Assembly (NCBI RefSeq): GCF_003347515.1
Contig: NZ_QEII01000272.1
Location: forward strand, 1 to 64,000
Direction: 5' to 3'
DNA: 64,000 nt
Source: Rhodoferax ferrireducens
GTDB taxonomy: Bacteria > Pseudomonadota > Gammaproteobacteria > Burkholderiales > Burkholderiaceae_C
Numbering within the stretch: the stretch's first letter is position 1; each line of letters starts with the position of its first letter. The translations under genes and the position numbers were made by a program. The notes beneath the pieces were generated by a model. The model had not been told where the DNA came from. It did no database searches and was given only the letters and a program-made list of their open reading frames with translations. Below are positions 1 through 7,652 of the stretch, in pieces.

Positions 1-344
1 TCGTCTCCGGTGGCCGGGCCCTGGGTTCACACGACAAGTTCATGGAAATCATGACGCCGCTGGCCGACAAGCTCGGCGCCGCCATGGGGGCTTCGCGCGC
101 CGCCGTGGACGCGGGCTACGCGCCGAATGACTGGCAAGTCGGCCAGACCGGCAAGATCGTCGCGCCCCAGTTGTATGTGGCGGTCGGCATCAGCGGCGCC
201 ATCCAGCATCTGGCCGGCATGAAGGACTCCAAGGTCATCGTGGCGATCAACAAGGACCCGGAGGCGCCGATCTTCTCGGTGGCCGACTACGGGCTGGAAG
301 CGGATCTGTTCGTGGCCGTGCCTGAACTGGTTGCAGCCCTGTAA
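1..344 (+). CDS. etfA: Electron transfer flavoprotein alpha subunit, C-terminal part
   Basis: The 5' end lies outside the window; the frame is open from base 3 ([13 protein letters not shown]...). The visible 113 residues are the FAD-binding C-terminal domain of EtfA, recognisable by the SGGR start, the GQTGKIVAP segment, the [13 protein letters not shown] loop and [10 protein letters not shown]. EtfAB passes electrons from acyl-CoA dehydrogenases to ETF:ubiquinone oxidoreductase, which suits the acyl-CoA dehydrogenase gene that follows. The family identity is clear; only the length is unknown. A strong intrinsic terminator follows at once, so the next gene is probably transcribed from its own promoter. 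Confidence 0.95.
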   Translation, partial: VSGGRALGSHDKFMEIMTPLADKLGAAMGASRAAVDAGYAPNDWQVGQTGKIVAPQLYVAVGISGAIQHLAGMKDSKVIVAINKDPEAPIFSVADYGLEADLFVAVPELVAAL

Positions 345-357
345 GCCAGGCATCAAT

Positions 358-386
358 AGGGCATCGCTTGCGATGCCCTTTTTTTT
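358..386 (+). terminator. Rho-independent terminator after etfA
   Basis: An 8-bp perfect stem (GGGCATCG / CGATGCCC) with a CTTG loop is followed by a run of eight T. It lies 14 bases after the etfA stop codon. Confidence 0.9.
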
Positions 387-445
387 CGCGCCACGTTTGA
401 ACAATTCGACCCGCGCACTTTCCCTCACCCTTTCGGAGACTCGAC

Positions 446-2236
446 ATGAGCTACGTTGCCCCCCTCAATGACATGCTTTTCAATATCAAATATCTCGCTG
501 ATATTGAGCAGGTGGCGCAGCTGCCAGGCTTCGAAGACGCCGGTTTCGAGACGGCGCAAGCCGTGCTGGAAGAAGCCGCCAAGTTCACACAAGGCGTGTT
601 GAGTCCACTGAACTGGGAGGGCGACAAGAACCCCTCCAGCTGGAAAGATGGCGTCGTGACCGCCACCCCGGGTTTCAAGGAGGCTTTCCAGCAGTTTGCG
701 CAAGGGGGTTGGCAAGGCCTGCAACACCCGGTCGACTTTGGCGGCCAAGGTTTGCCCAAGACCATTGGCTCGGCAGTCGGCGAAATGCAAAACTCGGCCA
801 ACATGAGTTTTGCCCTGTGCCCCTTGCTGACCGACGGCGCCATTGAAGCGCTGCTGACGGCCGGCTCCGACGCGCTCAAAGCCACTTACCTTGAAAACCT
901 GGTGAGCGGCAAGTGGACCGGCACCATGAACCTGACCGAGCCCCAGGCCGGCAGCGACCTGGCCGCCGTGCGCAGCCGGGCAGAGCCCCAGGCGGACGGC
1001 AGTTACAAGGTGTTTGGCACCAAGATATTCATCACCTGGGGCGAGCACGACATGGCCGAGAACATCGTCCATCTGGTGCTGGCCCGCGTCACCGGTGCGC
1101 CGGAAGGCGTGAAGGGCATCAGCCTGTTTGTCGTGCCCAAGTTCATGGTCAACCCCGATGGCACCCTGGGCGCTCGCAACGACGTGCATTGCGTCAGCAT
1201 CGAGCACAAGATGGGCATCAAGGCCAGCCCGACCGCCGTGCTGCAGTTTGGCGACCATGGCGGCGCTGCGGGCTATCTGGTGGGCGAAGAAAACCGCGGC
1301 CTGGAATACATGTTCATCATGATGAACGCCGCCCGCTTTGGTGTCGGCGTGCAAGGCATTGCGATTGCTGAGCGGGCTTACCAAAAGGCCGCGAGCTTCG
1401 CCAAGGAGCGCGTGCAAAGCCGCCCGGTGGATGGGTCTTTTTCCAGCAGCGCCGCCATCATTCACCACCCTGACGTCAAGCGCATGCTGATGACCATGCG
1501 CGCCTACGTCCAGGGTTGCCGCGCCATGGCCACGGTGGCCGCCGCCGCTTACGACGCGTCACACCATCATGCTGACGCGGACGTGCGCAAGCAAAACCTG
1601 GCGTTTTATGAATTCATGGTGCCGCTGATCAAGGGCTACAGCACCGAAATGAGCCTGGAAGTCACCTCGCTCGGCGTGCAGGTGCACGGCGGCATGGGCT
1701 ATATCGAAGAAACCGGGGCGGCCCAGTATTACCGCGACGCCAAGATTCTCACGATTTATGAGGGCACCACCGCCATCCAGGCCAATGACCTGGTCGGGCG
1801 CAAGACGGCGCGTGACGGCGGGCAAACCGCCAAGGCACTGGCAGCGCAGATTGAGGCGACCGAGGCCCAGCTGATCCACAGCGGCAGCGCCGACGCCGTG
1901 GCCGTGGCCAAGCGCCTCAAGGCGGCACGCGAAGCCTTCCTCGATGTGGTGAACTTTGTGGCGGCCAACACCAAGTCCCAGCCCAACGCCGTGTTTGCCG
2001 GCAGCGTGCCTTACCTCATGCTGGGCGGCAATCTGATGGCCGGCTGGCAGCTGGCCCGCTCGCTGCTGGTGGCGCAGGAAGAGCTGGCCCAAGGCGTGGA
2101 TGTACCGTTCATGAAAGCCAAGATCAGCACGGCACGCTTTTATGCCGACCATCTGCTGACCAAGGCGCCTGGCATGCGCGACGCCATTGTGGAAGGCGCC
2201 GAGAGCGTGACCGCGCTGGCGCTGGATGCCTTCTGA
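446..2236 (+). CDS. Acyl-CoA dehydrogenase, 596 aa with C-terminal extension domain
   Basis: FAD-dependent alpha,beta-dehydrogenation of an acyl-CoA thioester, passing electrons to ETF (etfA lies just upstream). The N-terminal segment is followed by MNLTEPQAGSDLAAVR and the middle-domain run FGTKIFITWGEHD. The C-terminal alpha domain has the catalytic base in IYEGTTAIQ (Glu439). At 596 aa it is about 200 aa longer than classic acyl-CoA dehydrogenases and belongs to the long subgroup with an extra C-terminal helical domain, which includes DmdC-type enzymes. The start is supported by GGAG seven bases upstream of ATG. The substrate cannot be read from sequence; medium or long fatty acyl-CoA or 3-methylmercaptopropionyl-CoA are options. 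Confidence 0.9.
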   Translation: MSYVAPLNDMLFNIKYLADIEQVAQLPGFEDAGFETAQAVLEEAAKFTQGVLSPLNWEGDKNPSSWKDGVVTATPGFKEAFQQFAQGGWQGLQHPVDFGGQGLPKTIGSAVGEMQNSANMSFALCPLLTDGAIEALLTAGSDALKATYLENLVSGKWTGTMNLTEPQAGSDLAAVRSRAEPQADGSYKVFGTKIFITWGEHDMAENIVHLVLARVTGAPEGVKGISLFVVPKFMVNPDGTLGARNDVHCVSIEHKMGIKASPTAVLQFGDHGGAAGYLVGEENRGLEYMFIMMNAARFGVGVQGIAIAERAYQKAASFAKERVQSRPVDGSFSSSAAIIHHPDVKRMLMTMRAYVQGCRAMATVAAAAYDASHHHADADVRKQNLAFYEFMVPLIKGYSTEMSLEVTSLGVQVHGGMGYIEETGAAQYYRDAKILTIYEGTTAIQANDLVGRKTARDGGQTAKALAAQIEATEAQLIHSGSADAVAVAKRLKAAREAFLDVVNFVAANTKSQPNAVFAGSVPYLMLGGNLMAGWQLARSLLVAQEELAQGVDVPFMKAKISTARFYADHLLTKAPGMRDAIVEGAESVTALALDAF

Positions 2237-2239
2237 TTT

Positions 2240-2293
2240 GCTATTTATCTAATAGCTACTGTCGCCCGGTTGACAAGGGCTAGAGGCCTATTT
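2240..2293 (+). repeat. Dispersed intergenic repeat, copy 1
   Basis: Copy of the repeat family defined by TAATAGCTACTGTCGC and GACAAGGGCTAGAGGCC, flanked by AT-rich ends. It begins 3 bases after the preceding stop codon. Other copies in this window are near 3.3, 14.5, 24.9, 38.2, 43.1, 45.1 and 59.4 kb. Confidence 0.8.
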
Positions 2294-2327
2294 GGCTAAT
2301 AATAATCAGATACATATCGGAGACTCC

Positions 2328-3293
2328 ATGTCCAAGCTGCCCGCGCCTCTTAACAACCTGCCTTTTCCCGTCATCGGCTCGCCACTGTTCATCATCAGCA
2401 ACCCCACGCTGGTGATCGCCCAGTGCATTGCCGGGGTGGTGGGCGCCATGCCTTCGCTCAACGCCCGCCCGGCGGCGCAGCTGGAAGACTGGTTGATAGA
2501 AATCACCGAGGCGCTGGCCGCGTACAACAAGGCCAACCCGGACAAGCCGGCTGCGCCCTTCGCCATCAACCAGATCGTGCACAAAAGCAACGACCGGCTG
2601 GAACATGACATGGCCATGTGCGCCAAGTACAAAGTGCCGATCATCATCACCAGCTTGGGTGCGCGCGAAGACATCAATGCCGCCGCGCATTCCTATGGGG
2701 GCGTGGTGCTGCATGACGTCATCAACAACAAGCACGCCCACAAGGCGATCGAGAAGGGCGCCGACGGATTGATCGCCGTGGCTGCGGGGGCCGGAGGCCA
2801 CGCCGGCGTGAAGAGCCCGTTCGCGTTGATCCAGGAAATTCGCCAATGGTTTGACGGGCCGCTGGTCTTGAGCGGTTCCATTTCCTCCGGCGACGCCGTG
2901 CTGGCCGCGCAGGCCATGGGCGCTGACTTTGCGTACATTGGCTCCGCCTTCATCGCCACCGAAGAAGCGCGGGCGGCCGAGGCCTACAAGCAGGCGATTG
3001 TGGACAGCAACTCGGACGACATCGTCTATAGCAACCTCTTCACCGGCGTGCACGGCAACTACCTGGCGCCCAGCATCCGCAACGCGGGCATGGACCCGGA
3101 CAATCTGCCGGTCAGCGACCCCAGCAAAATGAATTTCGGCGGCGACAAGTCCAAAGCCTGGAAAGACATCTGGGGCTGCGGCCAGGGCATTGGCGCGGTC
3201 GACAAGGTTCAGAGCACGGCCGACTTCGTGGCCCAGCTCAAGCGCGAGTACGCCAGCGCACGGCAACGATTGTTAGCAAAAAATTATGCCTAA
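2328..3293 (+). CDS. NAD(P)H-dependent flavin oxidoreductase / nitronate monooxygenase family (NPD)
   Basis: A 321-aa TIM-barrel FMN protein of the 2-nitropropane dioxygenase family. Family signs are the N-terminal FPVIGSPLF(I)ISNP strand, the glycine-rich phosphate-binding segment AAGAGGHAG, and the late FMN-phosphate loop SGSISSGDAVLAAQAMGADFAYIGSAF. Known members oxidise nitronates or act as enoyl-type NAD(P)H oxidoreductases; the substrate here is unknown. The chosen ATG has CGGAGAC 3-9 bases upstream. A TTG 36 bases earlier is in frame, but it falls in the repeat boundary and is less likely. Confidence 0.85.
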   Translation: MSKLPAPLNNLPFPVIGSPLFIISNPTLVIAQCIAGVVGAMPSLNARPAAQLEDWLIEITEALAAYNKANPDKPAAPFAINQIVHKSNDRLEHDMAMCAKYKVPIIITSLGAREDINAAAHSYGGVVLHDVINNKHAHKAIEKGADGLIAVAAGAGGHAGVKSPFALIQEIRQWFDGPLVLSGSISSGDAVLAAQAMGADFAYIGSAFIATEEARAAEAYKQAIVDSNSDDIVYSNLFTGVHGNYLAPSIRNAGMDPDNLPVSDPSKMNFGGDKSKAWKDIWGCGQGIGAVDKVQSTADFVAQLKREYASARQRLLAKNYA

Positions 3294-3296
3294 TTG

Positions 3297-3345
3297 AGCT
3301 GTAGCCCGCGTGGAATATGCGCAGGCAGCTATCTATATGATAGTT
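3297..3345 (-). repeat. Dispersed intergenic repeat, copy 2 (inverted, shortened)
   Basis: Reverse-orientation copy (GCTGTAGCCC...TGCGCAGGCAGCTAT) that lacks the usual AATAGGCCTCT end. It fills the gap between two convergent genes and ends within the stop codon of the minus-strand gene. Confidence 0.7.
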
Positions 3346-4006
3346 AAAGCAGATCTGGAAAAAGCACGGGTGACTGGTCCGGCATCCACGGGGCATATTT
3401 CGCCATGACCTGCTGGTAGGCCGGCGAGTGTTCAAACGCCGCGAGCCAGGCCTGCAGTGCTGGCCAGGCTTGGGCGGCAAACCAGACCGGGTCGGTGTGG
3501 GCGAACTGGCGTACAAAAGGGGCGATGGCCATGTCGGCCAGGCTCTCGGACTTGCCCGTCAAATGGGCGTGCGCCAGCAGCCGGCTATTGAGCGCGCTTA
3601 AATAATGAGCGCCTTGCTCCCGGGGGACAGACGCGTCGCTGAGACCAAAGCGATTGGGGTATTTGTAGCGGTCCAGATGGAACTTGAATTCACCGTCACA
3701 TGGGGCGATGAGGGCCAGGATCTGCTCCAGCGCCACGCCTTTGGTGCCCAGCCACTGCCGGGGATCATGGCGGCGCAAGGCCCACAGCATGATGTCCAGG
3801 CTCTGGTCGATGACTTGTCCATGGGTGTCAATCAGCACCGGCACGGTGCCCTTGGCGGAGGCTTGCAGCAGGGCCGCCGGCTTGTGGGCCAGCACTACTT
3901 CCCGCAATTCGCAGACCTGACCGCTGACCGCTAGGGCCAAGCGCGCACGCATCGCATAGGGACAGCGGCGAAAGGAATAAAGAACAGGGTAGGGCGAAGA
4001 CGTCAT
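3344..4006 (-). CDS. Glutathione S-transferase family protein
   Basis: 220 aa. The N-terminal thioredoxin fold shows YSFRRCPYAMRARLAL, with a CPYA motif in the place of the GST catalytic Cys/Ser, and KGTVPVLIDTHGQVIDQSLDIMLWAL, which is the cis-proline and glutathione-binding SNAIL/TRAIL-like region. An all-helical C-terminal domain follows. The CPYA motif points to the omega/GrxB-like group rather than classic conjugating GSTs. The start MTSSPYPV is chosen because the longer open frame would overlap trhO and adds unrelated sequence. No good ribosome binding site is visible. The substrate is unknown. Confidence 0.82.
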   Translation of the reverse strand: MTSSPYPVLYSFRRCPYAMRARLALAVSGQVCELREVVLAHKPAALLQASAKGTVPVLIDTHGQVIDQSLDIMLWALRRHDPRQWLGTKGVALEQILALIAPCDGEFKFHLDRYKYPNRFGLSDASVPREQGAHYLSALNSRLLAHAHLTGKSESLADMAIAPFVRQFAHTDPVWFAAQAWPALQAWLAAFEHSPAYQQVMAKYAPWMPDQSPVLFPDLL

Positions 4007-4056
4007 AGCGGGGGTGTCTGCTTCAGGGCGTGATGCCCAAGCCGGTGTGCCACAGC

Positions 4057-5001
4057 CTATGAAGATTTCGGCAGCGGCAGCCGCGCGCCAATGTGGTCTT
4101 GATCCCGGGCCTTGGCCAGCTCCCACTGGCGCTGGCGTTCGCGCGCGCTGTTTTTTTGCGTTTCGCGGGTCGTGGCATGGCATTTGGGGCAGCTCACGCC
4201 GGCCTCAAACAGAGGCGACGCGAGGTTGGCATCATCCAGCGGTTGCCGGCAGGCGCGGCACAGACCGTGCTGCCCAGGGATCAAGCCGTGGCCCACCGAC
4301 ACGCGCTCGTCAAACACAAAACACTGGCCCTGCCAGAGACTCTGTGTCTCCGGCACCGTCTCCAGGTATTTCAGGATGCCGCCTTCGAGGTGATAAACCT
4401 CGTCAAAGCCTTGCGCACGCAGATAGGCCGTGGATTTTTCGCAACGGATGCCGCCCGTGCAAAACATGGCCACCTTGGGCTTTTTGCCAGAAACGGGGTT
4501 CAGGGCCGGCGCTTGCTGCACCCAGTCGGGCAGCTTCGCAAAACTCTTGATGTCCGGGTTCACGGCACCGACAAACGTGCCGATGCCGACCTCGTAATCG
4601 TTGCGTGTGTCGATCACCACCACCCCGGGGTCGCTGATCAGCGCGTTCCAGTCTTCCGGTTTGACATAGGTGCCCGCCATCAGGGTCGGGCTGATGCCCG
4701 GCACGCCCAAGGTGACGATCTCACGCTTGAGGCGCACCTTCATCCGGTAAAACGGCGATTTGCTGGACCAGGCCTCCTTGTGTTGCAGGTCGGCCAGGCG
4801 CGGATCACGCCGCAGGTAGGCCAGTACGGCCCGCACGCCTTCCGCCGGCCCGGCGATCGTGCTGTTGATGCCCTCGGTTGCCAGCAGAATAATGCCTTTA
4901 ACTTCGTTCTCTTCGCAACAGGCCAGCAAGGGCGCTTTGAGCGCCTCGAAGTCGGGCAGTTCAACGAACTTGTAAAAGGCGGCGGTCAGGAATTCAGTCA
5001 T
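4057..5001 (-). CDS. trhO: tRNA uridine(34) hydroxylase, rhodanese family (TrhO/YceA)
   Basis: 314 aa, full length for the family. TrhO makes 5-hydroxyuridine at tRNA position 34 using O2. An N-terminal acylphosphatase-like UPF0176 domain (FLTAAFYKFVELPDF) is followed by the rhodanese domain with IDTRNDYEVGIG and the catalytic loop CTGGIRCEKS (Cys181). The Cys-rich C-terminal part contains CRAC and CPKC pairs, as expected. The ATG overlaps the stop codon of the upstream GFA-domain gene in an ATGA arrangement, so the two are translationally coupled. A further 14 codons are open upstream but lie inside the neighbour. Confidence 0.93.
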   Translation of the reverse strand: MTEFLTAAFYKFVELPDFEALKAPLLACCEENEVKGIILLATEGINSTIAGPAEGVRAVLAYLRRDPRLADLQHKEAWSSKSPFYRMKVRLKREIVTLGVPGISPTLMAGTYVKPEDWNALISDPGVVVIDTRNDYEVGIGTFVGAVNPDIKSFAKLPDWVQQAPALNPVSGKKPKVAMFCTGGIRCEKSTAYLRAQGFDEVYHLEGGILKYLETVPETQSLWQGQCFVFDERVSVGHGLIPGQHGLCRACRQPLDDANLASPLFEAGVSCPKCHATTRETQKNSARERQRQWELAKARDQDHIGARLPLPKSS

Positions 5002-5480
5002 TTTGATATTTGTGCACGGCGCGCCAGGCTGTCGGCAGGCCACATCTGCGAGGCCTTGTAGTACGCCTCAACTGCCGGAATGTCCGGCCCGAGCACGACC
5101 CAGGGCTGCTTGGAGGCCGTGAAGATGTGGATGTCGGGTGGTAGACGGTCGGGTTCATCAAGCGTTCCTACGCGAACAAAGCGAATCGCGTCACCAGCGC
5201 CAGCGTAATTGCTCCAGACAGCGATTCGGCATTGAGGACAGCGCGAAATCTTCTGCCCTTTGCCACTGAGGGACGGCGTGTTGACGATCTCAACGTCGCC
5301 TTGCAACAGCTGAACGCGATCAGCTTCGATCATCGCGTTCAGCGCGAACGAGGCCCCAGTTTCCCGCTGGCACCAACGGCAATGGCAGCAATGCACGAAC
5401 AGGGGCTTTGTGCTCATTCGGAAGCGTACAAAACGGCAAGTGCAAGTGCCGTCGTAGATCGTAGATTCCGGCGTATTCAT
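4998..5480 (-). CDS. GFA/CENP-V domain zinc protein
   Basis: 160 aa. It belongs to the glutathione-dependent formaldehyde-activating (GFA) superfamily of beta-rich zinc proteins. Zinc ligands are visible as the N-terminal CTC pair (in DGTCTCRFVRF), HCCHCRWCQ and CPQC. Members activate formaldehyde by glutathione adduct formation, or have unknown roles; sequence alone does not decide. It precedes and overlaps trhO by 4 bases. The second Cys of the first motif is followed by R rather than the usual G. Confidence 0.8.
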   Translation of the reverse strand: MNTPESTIYDGTCTCRFVRFRMSTKPLFVHCCHCRWCQRETGASFALNAMIEADRVQLLQGDVEIVNTPSLSGKGQKISRCPQCRIAVWSNYAGAGDAIRFVRVGTLDEPDRLPPDIHIFTASKQPWVVLGPDIPAVEAYYKASQMWPADSLARRAQISK

Positions 5481-5517
5481 GGCGCTATTTTCGCTTCACT
5501 TGTGAGTTGTTGTGCCA

Positions 5518-6219
5518 TCAAACGACTGCACCAAACAGTGCACCCACACCTGCAGTGATCGCCATCGCCAGCGCACCCCAGAAGCTGACCCGCCAGGCAC
5601 CCAACAAAACGCCGGCGCCACCGACCCGGGCGGCCAGGGCGCCCAACAAGGCGAGGAAGAGCAGTGAAGTGCCGGACACCCAGGCAATCAGACCCATCTC
5701 CGGCGCCAAGGCTGTGACGGCCAGCGGCAGTGCCGCCCCAATCGCGAAACTGGCGGCCGATGCCAGCGCGGCCTGGACCGGCCGCGCACTGAGCGTCTCG
5801 GAGATGCCGAGCTCATCGCGTGCATGGGCACCGAGGGCGTCATGTTTCATCAGTTGTTCGGCCACCTGCTGCGCCAGGTCGGGCTCAAGCCCGCGTGCCA
5901 TGTAGATGGTGGCCAACTCACGCCGTTCCGCAGCCGGGTCAAATGCGAGTTCGGCGCGCTCACGCGACAGGTCGGCGGATTCGGTATCGGCCTGCGAATG
6001 GACCGAGACATATTCGCCTGCCGCCATCGACATGGCACCCGCCACCAGCCCCGCGATGCCGGTCACCAAAATGCTGCCGTGGCTGGCACTGGCAGCCGCT
6101 ACGCCGACGACCAGACTGGCGGTTGAGACAAGGCCGTCGTTGGCGCCTAGCACGGCGGCGCGCAGCCAGCCGACGCGGTCAGTGCGGTGACGTTCAGTAT
6201 GGCGGCGTGGTATTTTCAT
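5518..6219 (-). CDS. VIT1/CCC1 family Fe2+/Mn2+ transporter
   Basis: 233 aa integral membrane protein. The conserved first segment LRAAVLGANDGLVSTASLVVGVAAA and MSMAAGEYVSVHSQADTE are diagnostic of the VIT/CCC1 family, where Glu and Met residues line the metal path. The middle hydrophilic loop contains ERAELAFDPAAERRELATIYMARGL, the metal-binding hairpin region. Three further helices follow. The likely role is export or sequestration of ferrous iron or manganese across the inner membrane. It stands alone between convergent and divergent neighbours. Confidence 0.88.
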   Translation of the reverse strand: MKIPRRHTERHRTDRVGWLRAAVLGANDGLVSTASLVVGVAAASASHGSILVTGIAGLVAGAMSMAAGEYVSVHSQADTESADLSRERAELAFDPAAERRELATIYMARGLEPDLAQQVAEQLMKHDALGAHARDELGISETLSARPVQAALASAASFAIGAALPLAVTALAPEMGLIAWVSGTSLLFLALLGALAARVGGAGVLLGAWRVSFWGALAMAITAGVGALFGAVV

Positions 6220-6356
6220 GGTGCAGTGCTGTCCTGGGGCAAGGTGGTTTAAGCGCTCCCGTGATTATCGGTTTGTGACGAGCATCCTCGGTGCGCGGGC
6301 GCACAGACGGTGAATGCCTTATGTTTTAGTCTTTGGCCTTACGCAAAGGAGTCAGC

Positions 6357-6755
6357 ATGACCACTATTTCACTATTGTTTCGCAATCTTGCCCTTGTCGC
6401 AGCGGGCACCCTGATAGGCGCCACCGTTACGCTGGCGGCCAGCGCCGGCGCCTTGACCGAAGCCCAGGCGCGCTATCGGCAAGACATGGCGGTGTGCAAC
6501 AGTGGTCAGTCCAACCAGGACGCAGCCACCTGCCGCCGGGAAGCACAAAATGCCCTGGCCGAAGCCAAGCGCAACGGCCTGAACGCGGCGCGCCCAGACG
6601 AGCAACAACAGAACGCGCTGCGACGCTGTAGCGTCCACCAAGGTGACGATCGCACCGATTGCGAAGCGCGCATGCGCGGCGAGGGCCGTGTCGAAGGCAG
6701 TGCCGCCAGTGGAGGTGTCTTGCGCGAACGCGAAACGGTCGTGCCGGGCAAATAA
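6357..6755 (+). CDS. Small exported or membrane-anchored protein of unknown function
   Basis: 132 aa. An N-terminal hydrophobic segment (about residues 5-30, ending near TLAASAGA) looks like a signal peptide or anchor. The mature part is hydrophilic, rich in Gln/Ala/Arg, and holds four Cys in a spaced pattern: AVCNSG, ATCRRE, RRCSVH, DCEARM. These could form two disulfides in the periplasm. AAAGGAG lies 6-12 bases upstream of the chosen ATG. I do not recognise a named family. Confidence 0.7.
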   Translation: MTTISLLFRNLALVAAGTLIGATVTLAASAGALTEAQARYRQDMAVCNSGQSNQDAATCRREAQNALAEAKRNGLNAARPDEQQQNALRRCSVHQGDDRTDCEARMRGEGRVEGSAASGGVLRERETVVPGK

Positions 6756-6782
6756 GGTCTGGGATTTCGCTGATGTGGCCGC

Positions 6783-7286
6783 CTAATCAAACCCGTCTTT
6801 CTTCAACTGATCGAGAGCCCAACCTTTGTCAGTGGTGAAGAAGAACATTTTCCAGACACCATTCTCCTTTCTCCATCGACTGATAGCCGGTTCGTCCTCA
6901 AACACGACCCGGTAGTTGCCGTTGGTCTTGGGCAAGTAGGAGGTGACCACACGCATGGCAACGGTGGCCGTGCCGTCCGCCATGGGCCGAATCCGGATAA
7001 CGGTCAAGCTCAGGTCTGAGTCCAGAAAGTTGGAGTTGAACAAGGTCACCGCGCTATCCCGACCTTTTTGACGACCATAGGAATCCCAGGCCTGGGTGAC
7101 CCACGCGTCCTCAGTCAGGAAAGACGACCACGCCTTGGTGTCGTGAAGATTCCAGGTTCCCTCGAAGTCGCGCAGCACATCTTGCAGTTCCACTTCCGTC
7201 GCGACGGAAGACGGTTGCGCATGAACCCCAATCGCTGAGGTCAGTATCGAGACGACCCCAAGAAGAAGCGTGCGGCGCGTGTTCAT
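6783..7286 (-). CDS. Exported SnoaL/NTF2-like protein
   Basis: 167 aa. A cleavable signal peptide (MNTRRTLLLGVVSILTSAIGVHAQ) precedes an NTF2-like cone fold: VLRDFEGTWNLHDTKAWSSFLTEDAWVT is the typical helix-loop of SgcJ/SnoaL-like ketosteroid-isomerase relatives, and the C-terminal strands include ISRWRKENGVWKMFFFTTD. No catalytic function can be assigned. The first in-frame ATG in the longer frame is nine codons earlier and less consistent with the signal peptide. Confidence 0.75.
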   Translation of the reverse strand: MNTRRTLLLGVVSILTSAIGVHAQPSSVATEVELQDVLRDFEGTWNLHDTKAWSSFLTEDAWVTQAWDSYGRQKGRDSAVTLFNSNFLDSDLSLTVIRIRPMADGTATVAMRVVTSYLPKTNGNYRVVFEDEPAISRWRKENGVWKMFFFTTDKGWALDQLKKDGFD

Positions 7287-7420
7287 GCTGTGCCGTCCTG
7301 TGGTGCTGGCCAACGCAATGCAATGCTCAAAAACAGAGCTTTACTCTCTTCACCGAGGTTCAATCTGATCATGAAATCCTCCTGAAAATGGCTTGCAGCC
7401 GATTTATTGATCGAGTAGAC

Positions 7421-7436
7421 TGGTTATTTATACAGT
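7421..7436 (+). promoter_or_regulatory. LexA (SOS) box
   Basis: CTGGTTATTTATACAG matches the CTG-N10-CAG rule and 13 of 16 positions of the gamma/beta-proteobacterial LexA consensus. It ends 12 bases before the ATG of the integrase-like remnant. LexA boxes in this position are known for integron integrase genes. Confidence 0.6.
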
Positions 7437-7448
7437 TATAAGTTAACC

Positions 7449-7652
7449 ATGAAACCCGACCTCTCTCCGTTGCAATTCACCCGCCTGACGGAACAATTGC
7501 GGGAGCGCATTCGGTGTTTTTACTATAGCGTCAGTGCCAGGAATGTGGGCCTTGAAGGGTTGCGTTTTCTCAATTACGGTTACCGATCTTGCACATGCAA
7601 ATGCGGGCCGTTTTCGTATGATCGAAACCACAATTCCCGTCCACGCGATTAA
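7449..7652 (+). pseudogene. Remnant of an integron-type tyrosine recombinase (IntI-like), N-terminal stub
   Basis: A 67-codon frame. Only the first ~35 residues look like protein: PLQFTRLTEQLRERIRCFYYS closely matches the N-terminal SAM-like (arm/core DNA-binding) helix of IntI, where QLRERIR followed by xxxYS is conserved. Similarity fades after YSVSAR, and the rest (Cys-rich, no helix pattern) is out of register. The catalytic domain with R-H-R-Y is absent from the whole window. The frame overlaps the radical-SAM start. Its position directly after a LexA box supports an integrase origin. It could still be an unrelated small ORF, but the heptad identity makes this less likely. Confidence 0.5.

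Noticed and set aside
7437..7620. attI or attC recombination site next to the integrase remnant
   Set aside because: I searched for GTTRRRY cores with complementary partners and found none convincing.
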